Source of the DNA: Fibrobacter sp. UWB4
GTDB taxonomy: Bacteria; Fibrobacterota; Fibrobacteria; Fibrobacterales; Fibrobacteraceae
NCBI RefSeq assembly: GCF_002210345.1
Contig: NZ_MWQI01000008.1
Location: forward strand, 1-64,000
Length of the DNA: 64,000 bases
Reading direction: 5' to 3'
Part shown: in pieces, positions 45,276 to 54,142 of the stretch
Layout: the number at the start of each line of letters is the position of its first letter
Position numbering within the stretch: the first letter of the stretch is position 1
The notes under the pieces: generated by a model
Databases searched by the model: none
Told to the model about the DNA's origin: nothing
Seen by the model: the letters and a program-made list of their open reading frames with translations, nothing else
Made by a program: the position numbers and the translations under genes

Positions 45276-47096
45276 ATGCCGCAAAACAACAATATCCGTA
45301 ATTTTAGCATTATCGCCCACATCGATCACGGCAAATCCACCTTGGCCGACAGAATGATTGAACTGACCAAGACTGTCTCCAAAAACGAAATGATGAACCA
45401 GCTCCTGGACGACATGGATCTGGAACGCGAACGCGGCATTACCATCAAGGCTCACGCCATCCGCATGGTCTACGAAAAAGATGGCGAAGAATACATTTTA
45501 AACATGATCGATACGCCGGGGCACGTGGACTTCACTTACGAAGTCAGCCGTTCCCTCGCCGCATGCGAAGGTGCAATCCTCGTGGTGGATGCAAGCCAGG
45601 GCATCGAAGCCCAGACGCTTTCGAACCTCTACCTTGCGATTGAAAACGACCTCACGATCATCCCGGTTTTGAACAAAGTAGACCTTCCGGGTGCACAGCC
45701 CGATCACGTGGCGCAGCTCGTCGGCGACCTACTCGGCTACGACCCGGACAAAATCCCGCGCATTTCCGCCAAGACGGGCCTCAACGTGGAACAGGTACTC
45801 GACAAGATTGTCGATGAAATCCCGGCCCCCAAGGGCGATTCCGGCAAGCCGCTCAAGGCCCTCATCTTTGACTCCGTTTACGATTCCTACCGTGGCGTCA
45901 TCAACTACATCCGCATCGTCGAAGGCACACTCAAGGCGGGCATGAAAATCCGCATGATGAAGACGGGCGGCGAATATGTAGTCACGGAAGTCGGTACATT
46001 CAGCATGCGCCGCGACCCGCGCCCGGAACTCACCGAAGGCATGGTCGGCTACGTGCTCGCCAACGTGAAGACGATTAGCGACGTGAAGATCGGCGATACG
46101 CTTACCGATGCCGCTAATCCGGCCGAAGAACCGCTCCCGGGCTACAAGGACGTGCTCCCGATGATCTACTCGGGTATCTACCCCATCGACCCGGAAGACT
46201 ACAAGGACTTGCGCGAAGCCCTTGAAAAGCTCCGCCTCAACGACTCCGCCCTCTGCTGGGAACCGGAAACTTCCGAAGCGCTCGGCTTTGGCTTCCGCAC
46301 GGGCTTCCTCGGACTTTTGCACATGGAAATCGTGCAGGAACGATTGGACCGCGAATTCAACGTGGACATCATCACAACTGTGCCGAACGTGGAATATCAT
46401 GTTTACATGAGCGATGGCTCCATGGTGAAAATCGAAAGCCCGTCCAAGCTCCCCGACGCTAGCCGCTACGACTACATCGAAGAGCCATACGTGAAGGCTC
46501 AGATCTTTACGCCGAAAGAATACGTCGGCGCCATGATGACACTTTGCGAAGAAAAGCGCGGCACGTTCGAAACGATGGAATACATCGACGAAACGAAGGT
46601 CATCCTCAAGTACGACCTCCCGCTTGCCGAAATCATGTTCGACTTCTACGACCGCCTCAAATCCTTAAGCCGCGGTTACGCAGGTCTCGACTACACGCCG
46701 AGCGAATACAAGCGCAACAACCTCGTCAAGCTCGACATTCTCTTGAACGGTGACCCGGTCGACGCCTTCTCCGTGATTATCCACCGCGACAAGGCCAACA
46801 CCTACGCTAACGCCATCTGCGTAAAGCTCAAGGACCTCATTCCGCGCCAACAGTTCGACGTGGCCATCCAGGGGGCAATCGGCGGAAAGATCATCAGCCG
46901 CTCCACCGTGAAGGCTGTGCGCAAGGACGTGCTTGCCAAGTGCTACGGCGGTGACATCACCCGCAAGCGTAAGCTACTCGAAAAGCAGAAGGAAGGTAAG
47001 AAGCGCATGAAGAGCATCGGCTCTGTCGAAGTGCCGCAGAAGGCGTTCCTCGCAGTCCTCTCGCTCAGCGACGATTCCACCGGCGGCAACGACTAA
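45276..47096 (+). CDS. lepA: Elongation factor 4 (LepA)
   Basis: 606 residues. GTPase domain with G1 [10 protein letters not shown]3 DTPGH and G4 NKVD; domain II; an EF-G-like domain III; and the LepA-specific C-terminal domain ([23 protein letters not shown]). It acts on ribosomes during initiation or stalled elongation. The ATG at 45276 has no Shine-Dalgarno; a CTATATTT box lies 25-34 bases upstream. The signal peptidase homologue follows after 14 bases, the common lepA-lepB order. Confidence 0.95.
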   Translation: MPQNNNIRNFSIIAHIDHGKSTLADRMIELTKTVSKNEMMNQLLDDMDLERERGITIKAHAIRMVYEKDGEEYILNMIDTPGHVDFTYEVSRSLAACEGAILVVDASQGIEAQTLSNLYLAIENDLTIIPVLNKVDLPGAQPDHVAQLVGDLLGYDPDKIPRISAKTGLNVEQVLDKIVDEIPAPKGDSGKPLKALIFDSVYDSYRGVINYIRIVEGTLKAGMKIRMMKTGGEYVVTEVGTFSMRRDPRPELTEGMVGYVLANVKTISDVKIGDTLTDAANPAEEPLPGYKDVLPMIYSGIYPIDPEDYKDLREALEKLRLNDSALCWEPETSEALGFGFRTGFLGLLHMEIVQERLDREFNVDIITTVPNVEYHVYMSDGSMVKIESPSKLPDASRYDYIEEPYVKAQIFTPKEYVGAMMTLCEEKRGTFETMEYIDETKVILKYDLPLAEIMFDFYDRLKSLSRGYAGLDYTPSEYKRNNLVKLDILLNGDPVDAFSVIIHRDKANTYANAICVKLKDLIPRQQFDVAIQGAIGGKIISRSTVKAVRKDVLAKCYGGDITRKRKLLEKQKEGKKRMKSIGSVEVPQKAFLAVLSLSDDSTGGND

Positions 47097-47110
47097 TCGC
47101 AATTCGAACC

Positions 47111-48052
47111 ATGTCAGCACTCGATCGTAAAGTCAAGTCACTGCAACGACGCCATTCCAGGGCGCACGTGTTCTTTCTCGTCTTTATCCTCGGTGTTGTA
47201 CTCGCCGCCATGATTGCAGTACGCTACTACATCATGGAACCCGTCCGAGTCCTGGACAATTCTCTCTATCCAAAATTCAAGAAGAACAGCATTTTGTGGA
47301 TGTGCAAGCTTCCAAGCTGCACTGAAAAAATTGCAGATGGAGACTTTGTCTGGGGAATCATGCGGAACCAGGACAACATGGTGCGCAGGGTTTTGGGCAT
47401 TCCAGGCGATTCGATCACGATTACAAACAACGGCAAAGTCTATACACCTCATCGCAATTTTAAGTGGAGAGGAGAAGATGCCTTTATCGAAACGCGAAGC
47501 ATCTACGTTCCGCGCAAGGGAGACACGCTCCGATTCGACCAGTTAAACGATGTAGAACAAGACTACCTGATTTCGCTCATGCACGAGCAGAACGAAAAAA
47601 TCTATGTCAAGTCGAGTCTCTGGCAAGGCAATCGAGAAATGCCCATAGAGCGCATCGGTTCCACCAAACTTGGAAACCGCCTTGTTAGTTTACAGGAAAT
47701 CGACTACATGCCATGGCAAGATCGATTCCTCGTAGAACTGCAAATATTCCTTGCAGAACCGGGCAACACGCCCATCCACATCAAGCGCGAACTCTTCAGC
47801 GCCACAGATTCGTCCAAGATTTCTTATTACGTTGTACCAGAAGATTGCTACTACCTCGTTTGCGAAAAGGCAAGCCACTGCGCGGATTCAAGAGAAATCG
47901 GATTCTTTACAAAAAACCGCCTTCTCGGCCGAGCAAACAAAGTCGCCAATAAAATTCAATCGCAAATCGACAACCGTATTTTAAATTTCCAGAAATCGAT
48001 TCAGCAGCAAATAAAGAAAAACAAGAAAAAAACGAACAAGAAAAAGCAATAA
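47111..48052 (+). CDS. lepB: Signal peptidase I homologue, Lys-to-Arg at the active site
   Basis: 313 residues. One N-terminal transmembrane segment (about 20-42), then S26 family boxes: box B NSLYP with S51 in the nucleophile position; box D VRRVLGIPGDSI where the general-base Lys (KR.VG.PGD in E. coli) is R92; and box E SHCADSREIGFFTKNRLLGRA. The middle contains an insertion of about 60 residues and the C-terminus is a Lys/Asn-rich tail. Position after lepA supports a LepB origin. Because known S26A enzymes use Lys and relatives use His, activity is doubtful; it may be a divergent or non-catalytic paralogue. Confidence 0.8.
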   Translation: MSALDRKVKSLQRRHSRAHVFFLVFILGVVLAAMIAVRYYIMEPVRVLDNSLYPKFKKNSILWMCKLPSCTEKIADGDFVWGIMRNQDNMVRRVLGIPGDSITITNNGKVYTPHRNFKWRGEDAFIETRSIYVPRKGDTLRFDQLNDVEQDYLISLMHEQNEKIYVKSSLWQGNREMPIERIGSTKLGNRLVSLQEIDYMPWQDRFLVELQIFLAEPGNTPIHIKRELFSATDSSKISYYVVPEDCYYLVCEKASHCADSREIGFFTKNRLLGRANKVANKIQSQIDNRILNFQKSIQQQIKKNKKKTNKKKQ

Positions 48053-48355
48053 GTTACCAAAACTTAAAAAATCTAAATTTCCAGAAAACAGCCAAGCGCA
48101 ACAAATTTAAAAATCTCAACAATTTATTCATTTGTCTTAACATTCCATTCCAAGATTTTTTTACGCTTTGGTAATTTAGAATCCTATTTTAAGAAAAGCA
48201 GAAGAAAGCCGAATTTTGCAACCAACCGTTTGCAAGAACACAAAAATAAAAGCATTGCGTATTAAAAGCAAAAACGCACCCGAGCCGGGTGCGTTTTGCA
48301 AATCCTCATTAGAAGTCCGCGCGTCTCGCACTACATCAAGCGCGCGTTCCACTAA
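48053..48355. other. Intergenic region lepB / DUF2062-DUF1015
   Basis: 303 AT-rich bases between convergent genes. The only clear element is the hairpin at 48271-48297. I see no ORF or RNA gene. Confidence 0.5.
48271..48297. terminator. Bidirectional terminator
   Basis: AAAACGCACCCG-AGC-CGGGTGCGTTTT: perfect stem with A- and T-runs on both sides, between convergent genes. Confidence 0.9.
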
Positions 48356-50182
48356 TTAGTCGAGCGTGTGGACCAAGAGACCGTCGCGGAGCTTCGGTTC
48401 AAACCACGTGCTCTTCGGCGGCATGATTTCGCCAGCATCGGCAATGCTCATGAGCTGATCGAGAGTGGTCGGGTACATGGCAAAGGCGCAAGCGCATTCA
48501 CCACTATCGACGCGCTTCACAAGTTCGCCAAGACCACGGATGCCACCGACAAAGTCGATGCGCTTGGAAGTACGCGGATCGTCAATATCGAAAAGCGGCT
48601 TCAAGATGAGCTTCTGGAGGAGAGCCACATCGAGGCCATCGACCGGGCCAAGATTCTTGAGGAACTTGTCCTTGAACGTGCAAGCATACCACTTGCCGCC
48701 CATGTAGAAGTTCACCTGGTTCTGCTTGGCCGGGCTCTGCATGCTCGGCAATTCTTCGATGTCGAACACAAGCTTCATTTCTTCCATGAGCTGTTCCGGC
48801 GTACGGCCGTTCAAGTCCTTAAGCACGCGGTTGTAGTCCAAAATCTTGAGCTGGGTGCTCGGGAAGAGGATAGCGAGGTAACGGTTGTATTCTTCGTCGC
48901 CCGTGTTCTTCGGATTCTGTTCGGCGCGATAGCTGGCAGCGCGAGCGCCAGCAGCACTGCGGTGGTGACCGTCAGCGATGTAGCTCACCGGAATTTCTTC
49001 GAAGGACTTGCGGATAGCTTCGATTTCAGCGTCATCGTCGATGACCCAAACCGTGTGGCCAAAGCCGTCGCCCTTGCTCACGAAGTCGTAAACAGGCTTG
49101 CGCTTCGTCACGGCACCGAAGATATCAAACTGGCCGTTGTCGCGGTAAGTGAGGAACACCGGACCCGTATTGGCGTTCGTAGCAAGCACATGGCGCAAAC
49201 GGTCTTCTTCCTTGTCAGCGCGGGTAAGTTCGTGCTTCTTGATGGTGCCGTTGAAGTAGTCAGCAGCCGGAACGCAGCACACAAGACCGTACTGTTCGCG
49301 ACCGTTCATCGTCTGGCGATAAACGTAGAGGCACGGCTTCGGGTCGAAAGCGATCACGCCGTCTTCGATCATCTTGTCGAGATTTTCACGAGCGTGGGCA
49401 TAAACCTTCGGATCGTAAGCATCGACAGAATCCGGAAGTTCGAGTTCGGCACGCGTCACGCGCAAGTAGGAGTGCGGAAGGCCCTCAGCCATAGCCTTGG
49501 CTTCGGCGCGATTCATCACGTCGTAAGGGAGCGCAGAGATAGTCTCAGCTTCAGCCGGGTTCACCGGACGCAAAGCCTTGAACGGATAGATGTGCATCAT
49601 AGGTTTCTTTCCTTTGTGTGCTTCTTTGATTAAAACTTCGTCTTCGGCAATCAAGTTATGGATATAACCCGTCTTTGCCTCAATCCATTTTTTCTTTCTG
49701 TAACTTACGATGAAATAAGCTAGAAAAAAGAAGATGGCGCCGCCAATAGCAGCGACAATTGTAATGCCAATCATGAACGCCAACAGGTGGTCCGCAGCAT
49801 CATTCCACAAATGCCCGATCACCGTCGTGAAATTCTTGAACGATAGCCCCTGGAATTCTTCCAAAAAGTCAAACTTAATCGCCGCCGGATGGACAATCTT
49901 GCACCCGAGCATGTAGCCCGTCGGGTAGAAAAATCCGAACTGAGTCAGCGGGTTTGCCACAAACGACGAGACAATCCCCGGAACCTTCGGAAGGCGGAAC
50001 AACGCACAGAACGCAACCGTCAAAATAATGGCGACACCAATCGTCGGCCAAATACCAATAAAGACGCCCGCCGCCACAGACCACGCCACACGCATGGCAT
50101 CCTGACGCCTCGGGAACATCCTATTGTAATAAATACGGCTTAAGCGTTTGTACTTCGATTCGTTCCTTCTCAATTTAACCAT
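48356..50182 (-). CDS. DUF2062-DUF1015 fusion protein
   Basis: 608 residues. Residues 1 to about 185 form a DUF2062 membrane domain with three or four helices (FIGIWPTIGVAIILTVAFCA; NPLTQFGFFYPTGYMLG). Residues about 195-608 form a complete DUF1015 domain, starting HIYPFKALRP and containing YIADGHHRSAAG, a motif typical of that family. DUF1015 proteins are usually separate and about 410 long. Inside the fusion, ATGATG (49600-49595) is preceded by AAAGGAAAG, a good ribosome site, so a free DUF1015 protein could also be made. Both functions are unknown. A TATCTTTGG promoter box lies at 50204-50213. Confidence 0.82.
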   Translation of the reverse strand: MVKLRRNESKYKRLSRIYYNRMFPRRQDAMRVAWSVAAGVFIGIWPTIGVAIILTVAFCALFRLPKVPGIVSSFVANPLTQFGFFYPTGYMLGCKIVHPAAIKFDFLEEFQGLSFKNFTTVIGHLWNDAADHLLAFMIGITIVAAIGGAIFFFLAYFIVSYRKKKWIEAKTGYIHNLIAEDEVLIKEAHKGKKPMMHIYPFKALRPVNPAEAETISALPYDVMNRAEAKAMAEGLPHSYLRVTRAELELPDSVDAYDPKVYAHARENLDKMIEDGVIAFDPKPCLYVYRQTMNGREQYGLVCCVPAADYFNGTIKKHELTRADKEEDRLRHVLATNANTGPVFLTYRDNGQFDIFGAVTKRKPVYDFVSKGDGFGHTVWVIDDDAEIEAIRKSFEEIPVSYIADGHHRSAAGARAASYRAEQNPKNTGDEEYNRYLAILFPSTQLKILDYNRVLKDLNGRTPEQLMEEMKLVFDIEELPSMQSPAKQNQVNFYMGGKWYACTFKDKFLKNLGPVDGLDVALLQKLILKPLFDIDDPRTSKRIDFVGGIRGLGELVKRVDSGECACAFAMYPTTLDQLMSIADAGEIMPPKSTWFEPKLRDGLLVHTLD

Positions 50183-50203
50183 ATCACCTCTTAAATAACC
50201 GAG

Positions 50204-50213
50204 CCAAAGATAG
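50204..50213 (-). promoter_or_regulatory. Predicted -10 box of the DUF2062-DUF1015 gene
   Basis: CTATCTTTGG on the minus strand, matching TAnnTTTG, about 21 bases before the start, with AGAGG(T) serving as ribosome site. Confidence 0.5.
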
Positions 50214-50217
50214 TAAA

Positions 50218-50248
50218 AGTAGGAAGTAAGCAGTAGACAGTAGGAAGG
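50218..50248. repeat. Heptad repeat array (AGTAGGA type)
   Basis: AGTAGGA, AGTAAGC, AGTAGAC, AGTAGGA in exact 7-base register, directly upstream of the promoter of the leftward gene. Confidence 0.7.
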
Positions 50249-50282
50249 GGGAAGCCTCCCCCTGATTGCAGCCTTGCCCTAT

Positions 50283-50307
50283 TGTCATGCCCGCCACCGA
50301 GCGGGCA
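50283..50307. repeat. Dispersed palindrome (TGTCATGCCCGC form)
   Basis: TGTCATGCCCGC-CACCGA-GCGGGCA; an identical copy is at 50879-50903. Confidence 0.7.
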
Positions 50308-50387
50308 CCTCCTTCTAGGGCAAGTCTTCCATCACCCCTACGCCTAGGGACTACGCCCCTAAGACCCCATGAACAAGTTTTAAACAC

Positions 50388-50400
50388 ATTTTCTAAATTT
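50388..50400 (+). promoter_or_regulatory. Predicted promoter of the gre gene, near-leaderless
   Basis: TGAACA (50370-50375), 18-base spacer, TAAATT (50394-50399). The ATG begins seven bases after the -10 hexamer, so transcription would start at the start codon. No Shine-Dalgarno is present. Confidence 0.45.
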
Positions 50401-50406
50401 CCGCCC

Positions 50407-50874
50407 ATGAAACACTTGATTTCGAAAGAAGGCTTTGAAAAATTCAAGGCAGAATGGGAACATCTCAAATACGTCGAACGCCCGGCAATGATCAACCAGG
50501 TACAAGCCGCCGCTGCCGAAGGCGACCGCAGCGAAAACGCCGCCTACACTTACGGACGCATGCGCGTACGCGAAATTGACCGCCGCCTGCGTGAACTAGA
50601 CCGCATTCTGGATGGCGCACAGATTGTCGAAAACGCCGCCACCAAGGACGGATCCATTCGCTTTGGCGCTACCGTCAAGATGCTCGACAAGAAGACCAAA
50701 CGCGAAAAGGTTTACAGCATCGTCGGAGACAAGGAAATCGACCCGCTCCAGGGCCGCATCAGCATGAAGTCCCCCATCGGCGAAGCCTTGCAAGGCAAAA
50801 AAGCCGGCGACACCGTCGAAGTCCAAGCCCCCCGCGGAAAGATTACGTACGAAATTCTAGAAGTTAATTATTGA
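50407..50874 (+). CDS. greB: Transcription elongation factor GreB-like
   Basis: 155 residues from the ATG at 50407. An N-terminal coiled-coil hairpin with EGDRSENAAYTYGRMRVREIDRR (about 38-60) matches GreB more than GreA (which has GDLSENAEY). The acidic residues at the hairpin tip (E, D) that rescue backtracked polymerase by stimulating RNA cleavage are present. The C-terminal FKBP-like domain (GKKAGDTVEVQAPRG) is complete. Single gene between intergenic repeats. Confidence 0.88.
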   Translation: MKHLISKEGFEKFKAEWEHLKYVERPAMINQVQAAAAEGDRSENAAYTYGRMRVREIDRRLRELDRILDGAQIVENAATKDGSIRFGATVKMLDKKTKREKVYSIVGDKEIDPLQGRISMKSPIGEALQGKKAGDTVEVQAPRGKITYEILEVNY

Positions 50875-50878
50875 ACAT

Positions 50879-50977
50879 GTCATGCCCGCCACCGAGCGGG
50901 CACCTCCATTTCATTAAAAGAGAAGGAGATTCCCGCTGGAGTTTATCCCGGACTCTGTTCCGGGGCGGGAATGACAA
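50879..50977. repeat. Two dispersed palindromes in tandem
   Basis: First TGTCATGCCCGC-CACCGA-GCGGGCA (50879-50903), then GGAGATTCCCGC... ...GGCGGGAATGACA (50924-50977) with a nested inner dyad CCCGGA / TTCCGGGG. Together they fill the gap after the gre gene. Confidence 0.7.
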
Positions 50978-50999
50978 CTCAGCTTCTAAGCATCAACCA

Positions 51000-51032
51000 C
51001 TTCCTACCGCCTACTTCCTACTGTCTACTAAA
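51000..51032. repeat. Heptad repeat array (AGTAGGA type)
   Basis: Minus strand units AGTAGAC, AGTAGGA, AGTAGGC, GGTAGGA, in register, ending two bases before the tatD start. Confidence 0.7.
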
Positions 51033-51034
51033 CT

Positions 51035-51868
51035 ATGTTCATCGATACTCATTGTCATATAGACTCTTACGAGCGCCATGCGGGCGAATCCTTTGACGCA
51101 CTTCTAGAGCGTTTCCAGAGCGCCAGTTTCACGACCGAACGCAGCACAGCCAAGGAAAAGGCGGCAGCCTCCAAGATTGCACAGCCCGAAGCATTCATTC
51201 ACGTTGCCTGCGACCCGGCCGACTTCGACCGCGCCCGAGAACTCAGCGAAAAATATCCGTTCGTCTACACTGCATACGGCATCCATCCCGAGTACGTCGA
51301 AACAGAGACCGCCGAAGATGAAGCACGAATGATGGAATTTTTGAAGCACCCGAAGTGCGTTGCCTGCGGTGAATTCGGCCTTGATTACCATTACGGTGCC
51401 GAAACAAAGGCCGCCCAAGTCAAGCTTTTCGAACGCCATTTGCAGCTCGGCATCGAAAGCGGCAAGCCTCTCGTACTCCACCTGCGTGAAGCCGATAACG
51501 ACGCCCTCGCCGTGCTCCACTCTGCGAGCCTCCACGACCGCAACATCCATGTCCATTGCTTTACAGGTACACCAGAATTCGTCGAGCAGCTTCTTCAGCT
51601 AGACGCAAACATCTTCGTCGGATTCACGGGAATCGTCACGTTCAACAACGCGCAAAACGTCCGGGATGCAGCAGCGCTCGTACCGCTCGACCAGATGCTT
51701 TTGGAGACCGACGCCCCTTACATGGCGCCCGTCCCCTTCCGCGGCAAGCCCTGCCATTCCGGCTACATCCCGTTTATTGCCGACAAGCTCGCCGAAATAA
51801 AAAACGTGACGGTAGAAGAACTCTACCATCACTGTCGTGAAAATACGAAAAAATGCTATAGAATCTGA
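51035..51868 (+). CDS. tatD: TatD family metal-dependent deoxyribonuclease
   Basis: 277 residues with the TatD TIM-barrel metal ligands: THCHID (H6, H8 region), GEFGLDYH (Glu), LHLREA (His), HCFTG (His) and LLETDAPY (Asp). Members are 3'-5' exonucleases or hydrolases acting on DNA or D-aminoacyl bonds. Compared with E. coli TatD there is an extra helical segment of about 30 residues near the N-terminus (about 15-50). No ribosome site is visible: a heptad array abuts the start codon. Confidence 0.9.
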   Translation: MFIDTHCHIDSYERHAGESFDALLERFQSASFTTERSTAKEKAAASKIAQPEAFIHVACDPADFDRARELSEKYPFVYTAYGIHPEYVETETAEDEARMMEFLKHPKCVACGEFGLDYHYGAETKAAQVKLFERHLQLGIESGKPLVLHLREADNDALAVLHSASLHDRNIHVHCFTGTPEFVEQLLQLDANIFVGFTGIVTFNNAQNVRDAAALVPLDQMLLETDAPYMAPVPFRGKPCHSGYIPFIADKLAEIKNVTVEELYHHCRENTKKCYRI

Positions 51869-51878
51869 ATAACTTTAT

Positions 51879-51972
51879 TTGTCATGCCCGCCTCCGAGCG
51901 GGCATTTCCCAAGACTATAAAAAGGAGATTCCCGGTCATCCCCGTCAAGCGAGGACAAGCGCCGGGAATGAC
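51879..51972. repeat. Two dispersed palindromes in tandem
   Basis: TGTCATGCCCGC-CTCCGA-GCGGGCA (51879-51904) followed by GGAGATTCCCGG... ...GCCGGGAATGACA (51922-51972), the same arrangement as after the gre gene. Confidence 0.7.
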
Positions 51973-51989
51973 AACGAAGCCGAGAGTAG

Positions 51990-52133
51990 CGCGAAAGCAT
52001 ACTTTCGCATTACCGAGGCGATCAAATCAAGCCCCGTTAGGGGAATGACAAAGGAGTCGAGTGATGCAGAAACATGCTTGCATGTTTCTATATCCGAGGC
52101 GATCAAGTCAAGCCCCGTTAGGGGAATGACAAA
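51990..52133. repeat. Duplicated hairpin-GAGGCG-palindrome unit
   Basis: Unit 1: stem GCGAAAG-CATA-CTTTCGC, ATTACC, GAGGCG, then ATCAAATCAAGCCCC-GTTA-GGGG-AATGACAAAGG. Unit 2 (from 52068): stem AGAAACATG-CTTG-CATGTTTCT, ATATCC, GAGGCG, then the same palindrome with one base change. The flanking parts are near-identical while the two hairpin stems are unrelated in sequence but both perfect. Confidence 0.75.
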
Positions 52134-52138
52134 GGCAT

Positions 52139-54142
52139 TTATGCTTTAACGGCTTCCGGTTCTGTTTCGAAGCTGGATCCCTGCGCCGGAACATTATAAT
52201 GTTCCTTCATGTACTCTAGCGCTTTATCTGTATTGAGCGGCCTGCTAAAGTAGTACCCCTGAATCAAGTGGCAGCCTTCGCGATACAAGAAGTCGAGCTG
52301 TTCCTTCGTTTCAACGCCTTCGGCGATGAGGTCCAAGTTCAATGACCTCGCAATGCCAATCACCATGCGTGCAAACGAAGCATCTTCTTCATTATCCGCC
52401 ACGTGATCCACAAAGTACTTGTCCATCTTGAGCGTATGCACCGGATAACGCTTCAAGTAAGATAGCGAGCTGTAACCCGTGCCAAAGTCATCAATCGAAA
52501 TCTGGATGCCCATGTTCGAAAGCGCACGCATGATTTCAATCGTCTTGTCAGCCTCGCACATAGCCGTGTATTCAGTGATTTCAAGCTTCAAGTTGCGCGG
52601 ATTCAAGTTCGTCTCCGTCAGCACGCGACGCACATCATCGACCATGGAATCCATCGAGAACTGCTTAGCCGAGAAGTTCACCGCCACCTGGATATCCTTG
52701 TAGCCCATATCGACCCATTGCTTGGTCTGCCTACAGGCCATGCGCAAAATAAGTGCACCCATAGGCACAATGAGGCCGGTTTCTTCGGCAATCGGGATAA
52801 ATTCAGCCGGCGAAATAATGCCTCGTTCCGACTGATTCCAGCGCACAAGCGCTTCAAAGCCCACAATCTTGTTGCCCGCCTGGATATCGACAATCGGCTG
52901 GTACATCAGCACAAATTCTTGGGCCTGGATTGCCCTGCGAATTTCAAATTCGAGCTTGTAAAGCTTCATCGCCTTTTCGCGAATGCCGCCGCTAAAGAAC
53001 TGGATACCGCCATGGTTAATGCCCTTCTTCATATCGCGAAGGCTCGCGTTTGCATTGGCAAGAATGTCCTCGACGCAATCGACATCCTGGTTTACGACAA
53101 TCGACATCGAAACGCTGATGTAAAGGTCTTTGCCTTCCAGCGCAATCGGAGATTTTACCTTGTTATGAATATTACGTACAAGCGGTATCAAATCATCATT
53201 CGGATCGCGGCTCTGGATGTTATGCAAAATGACCGCAAAAACATCAGGTCCAATACGAGCCACGCAGTCATCCGGGCGGGCAACAGACTTTAAACGGTCG
53301 GCAATCGTGCGGAGGACATTATCACCGATATTGATGGAATAAGAAGCATTGATAGCGCCAAAGCTATCGACATCCAAAAGCGCTACGGCAAAAACATAAC
53401 CCGGGCGCTTCGCTGCGATATCCACATCGGTCTTAAGCTTTTCCAAGAAATACTTGCGATTGAAGATGCCCGTGAGCGCATCCTGGTAAACGTAATTATA
53501 GCGTTCACGTTCCGCAGACTTGCGATCGACAGATTCAGTCAGGGAACCGATTACGCGAATCGGGCGACCCATTTCATTGCTCTGGACACGGCCGCTAATC
53601 ACGAGCTTTGCATTTTTCTTGGAAGCATCCAGCAACGTCAGATTGCACGAGAACGTACCTGAGGTCTGCAAAGCGGCATTGAGCTGTTCACGGAAAGCAT
53701 TCCAGTCGCTTTCGATCACCCTGTTTTTTAGAGGTTCAAAAGAATCTTCAAGGTTCGCACTTTCAGCAGCAAGCAACTTCGCTATGCGGTTAGACCAGTA
53801 AACCTTCCCGGACGCCACATCAAATGTCCAGAATCCATCAGACGACACATCGATCATCATCTGGAAGAGTTCATCTTTTTCAAGAAGATCCTTCTTAAGA
53901 TCGCGAATCGGCTCTACGACCTTCGGTTCAGGGATTTCAACATCGTTGCGGATCTTCCGACCATCTTTTGGAAACTTGTAGAAAAGAGCAACATACGCCA
54001 AAAAAACTATCGCCAAAAAGTACGGTATGAAATTATAGACGTGCTCAGTAAAATTCAGAATATCGGGAATCGATTCTGCAAATAGGAAACACGCTAACAA
54101 TAGCGAAAAACGCAACACCACATGTTCATCAAAAAGTCTCAT
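52139..54142 (-). CDS. Membrane cyclic-di-GMP phosphodiesterase (PAS, degenerate GGDEF, EAL)
   Basis: 667 residues. Two transmembrane helices (about 10-60), a PAS domain (about 95-210, DGFWTFDVASGKVYWSNRIA), a GGDEF domain (about 220-390) whose signature reads IGPDVF rather than GGDEF and so should not make cyclic-di-GMP, and an EAL domain (about 400-650). The EAL has every catalytic motif: FEALVRW, DDFGTGYSSLSYLK, KMDKYFVDHV and EGVETKEQ. The expected activity is hydrolysis of cyclic-di-GMP, tuned by a PAS signal. It stands alone. Confidence 0.9.
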   Translation of the reverse strand: MRLFDEHVVLRFSLLLACFLFAESIPDILNFTEHVYNFIPYFLAIVFLAYVALFYKFPKDGRKIRNDVEIPEPKVVEPIRDLKKDLLEKDELFQMMIDVSSDGFWTFDVASGKVYWSNRIAKLLAAESANLEDSFEPLKNRVIESDWNAFREQLNAALQTSGTFSCNLTLLDASKKNAKLVISGRVQSNEMGRPIRVIGSLTESVDRKSAERERYNYVYQDALTGIFNRKYFLEKLKTDVDIAAKRPGYVFAVALLDVDSFGAINASYSINIGDNVLRTIADRLKSVARPDDCVARIGPDVFAVILHNIQSRDPNDDLIPLVRNIHNKVKSPIALEGKDLYISVSMSIVVNQDVDCVEDILANANASLRDMKKGINHGGIQFFSGGIREKAMKLYKLEFEIRRAIQAQEFVLMYQPIVDIQAGNKIVGFEALVRWNQSERGIISPAEFIPIAEETGLIVPMGALILRMACRQTKQWVDMGYKDIQVAVNFSAKQFSMDSMVDDVRRVLTETNLNPRNLKLEITEYTAMCEADKTIEIMRALSNMGIQISIDDFGTGYSSLSYLKRYPVHTLKMDKYFVDHVADNEEDASFARMVIGIARSLNLDLIAEGVETKEQLDFLYREGCHLIQGYYFSRPLNTDKALEYMKEHYNVPAQGSSFETEPEAVKA

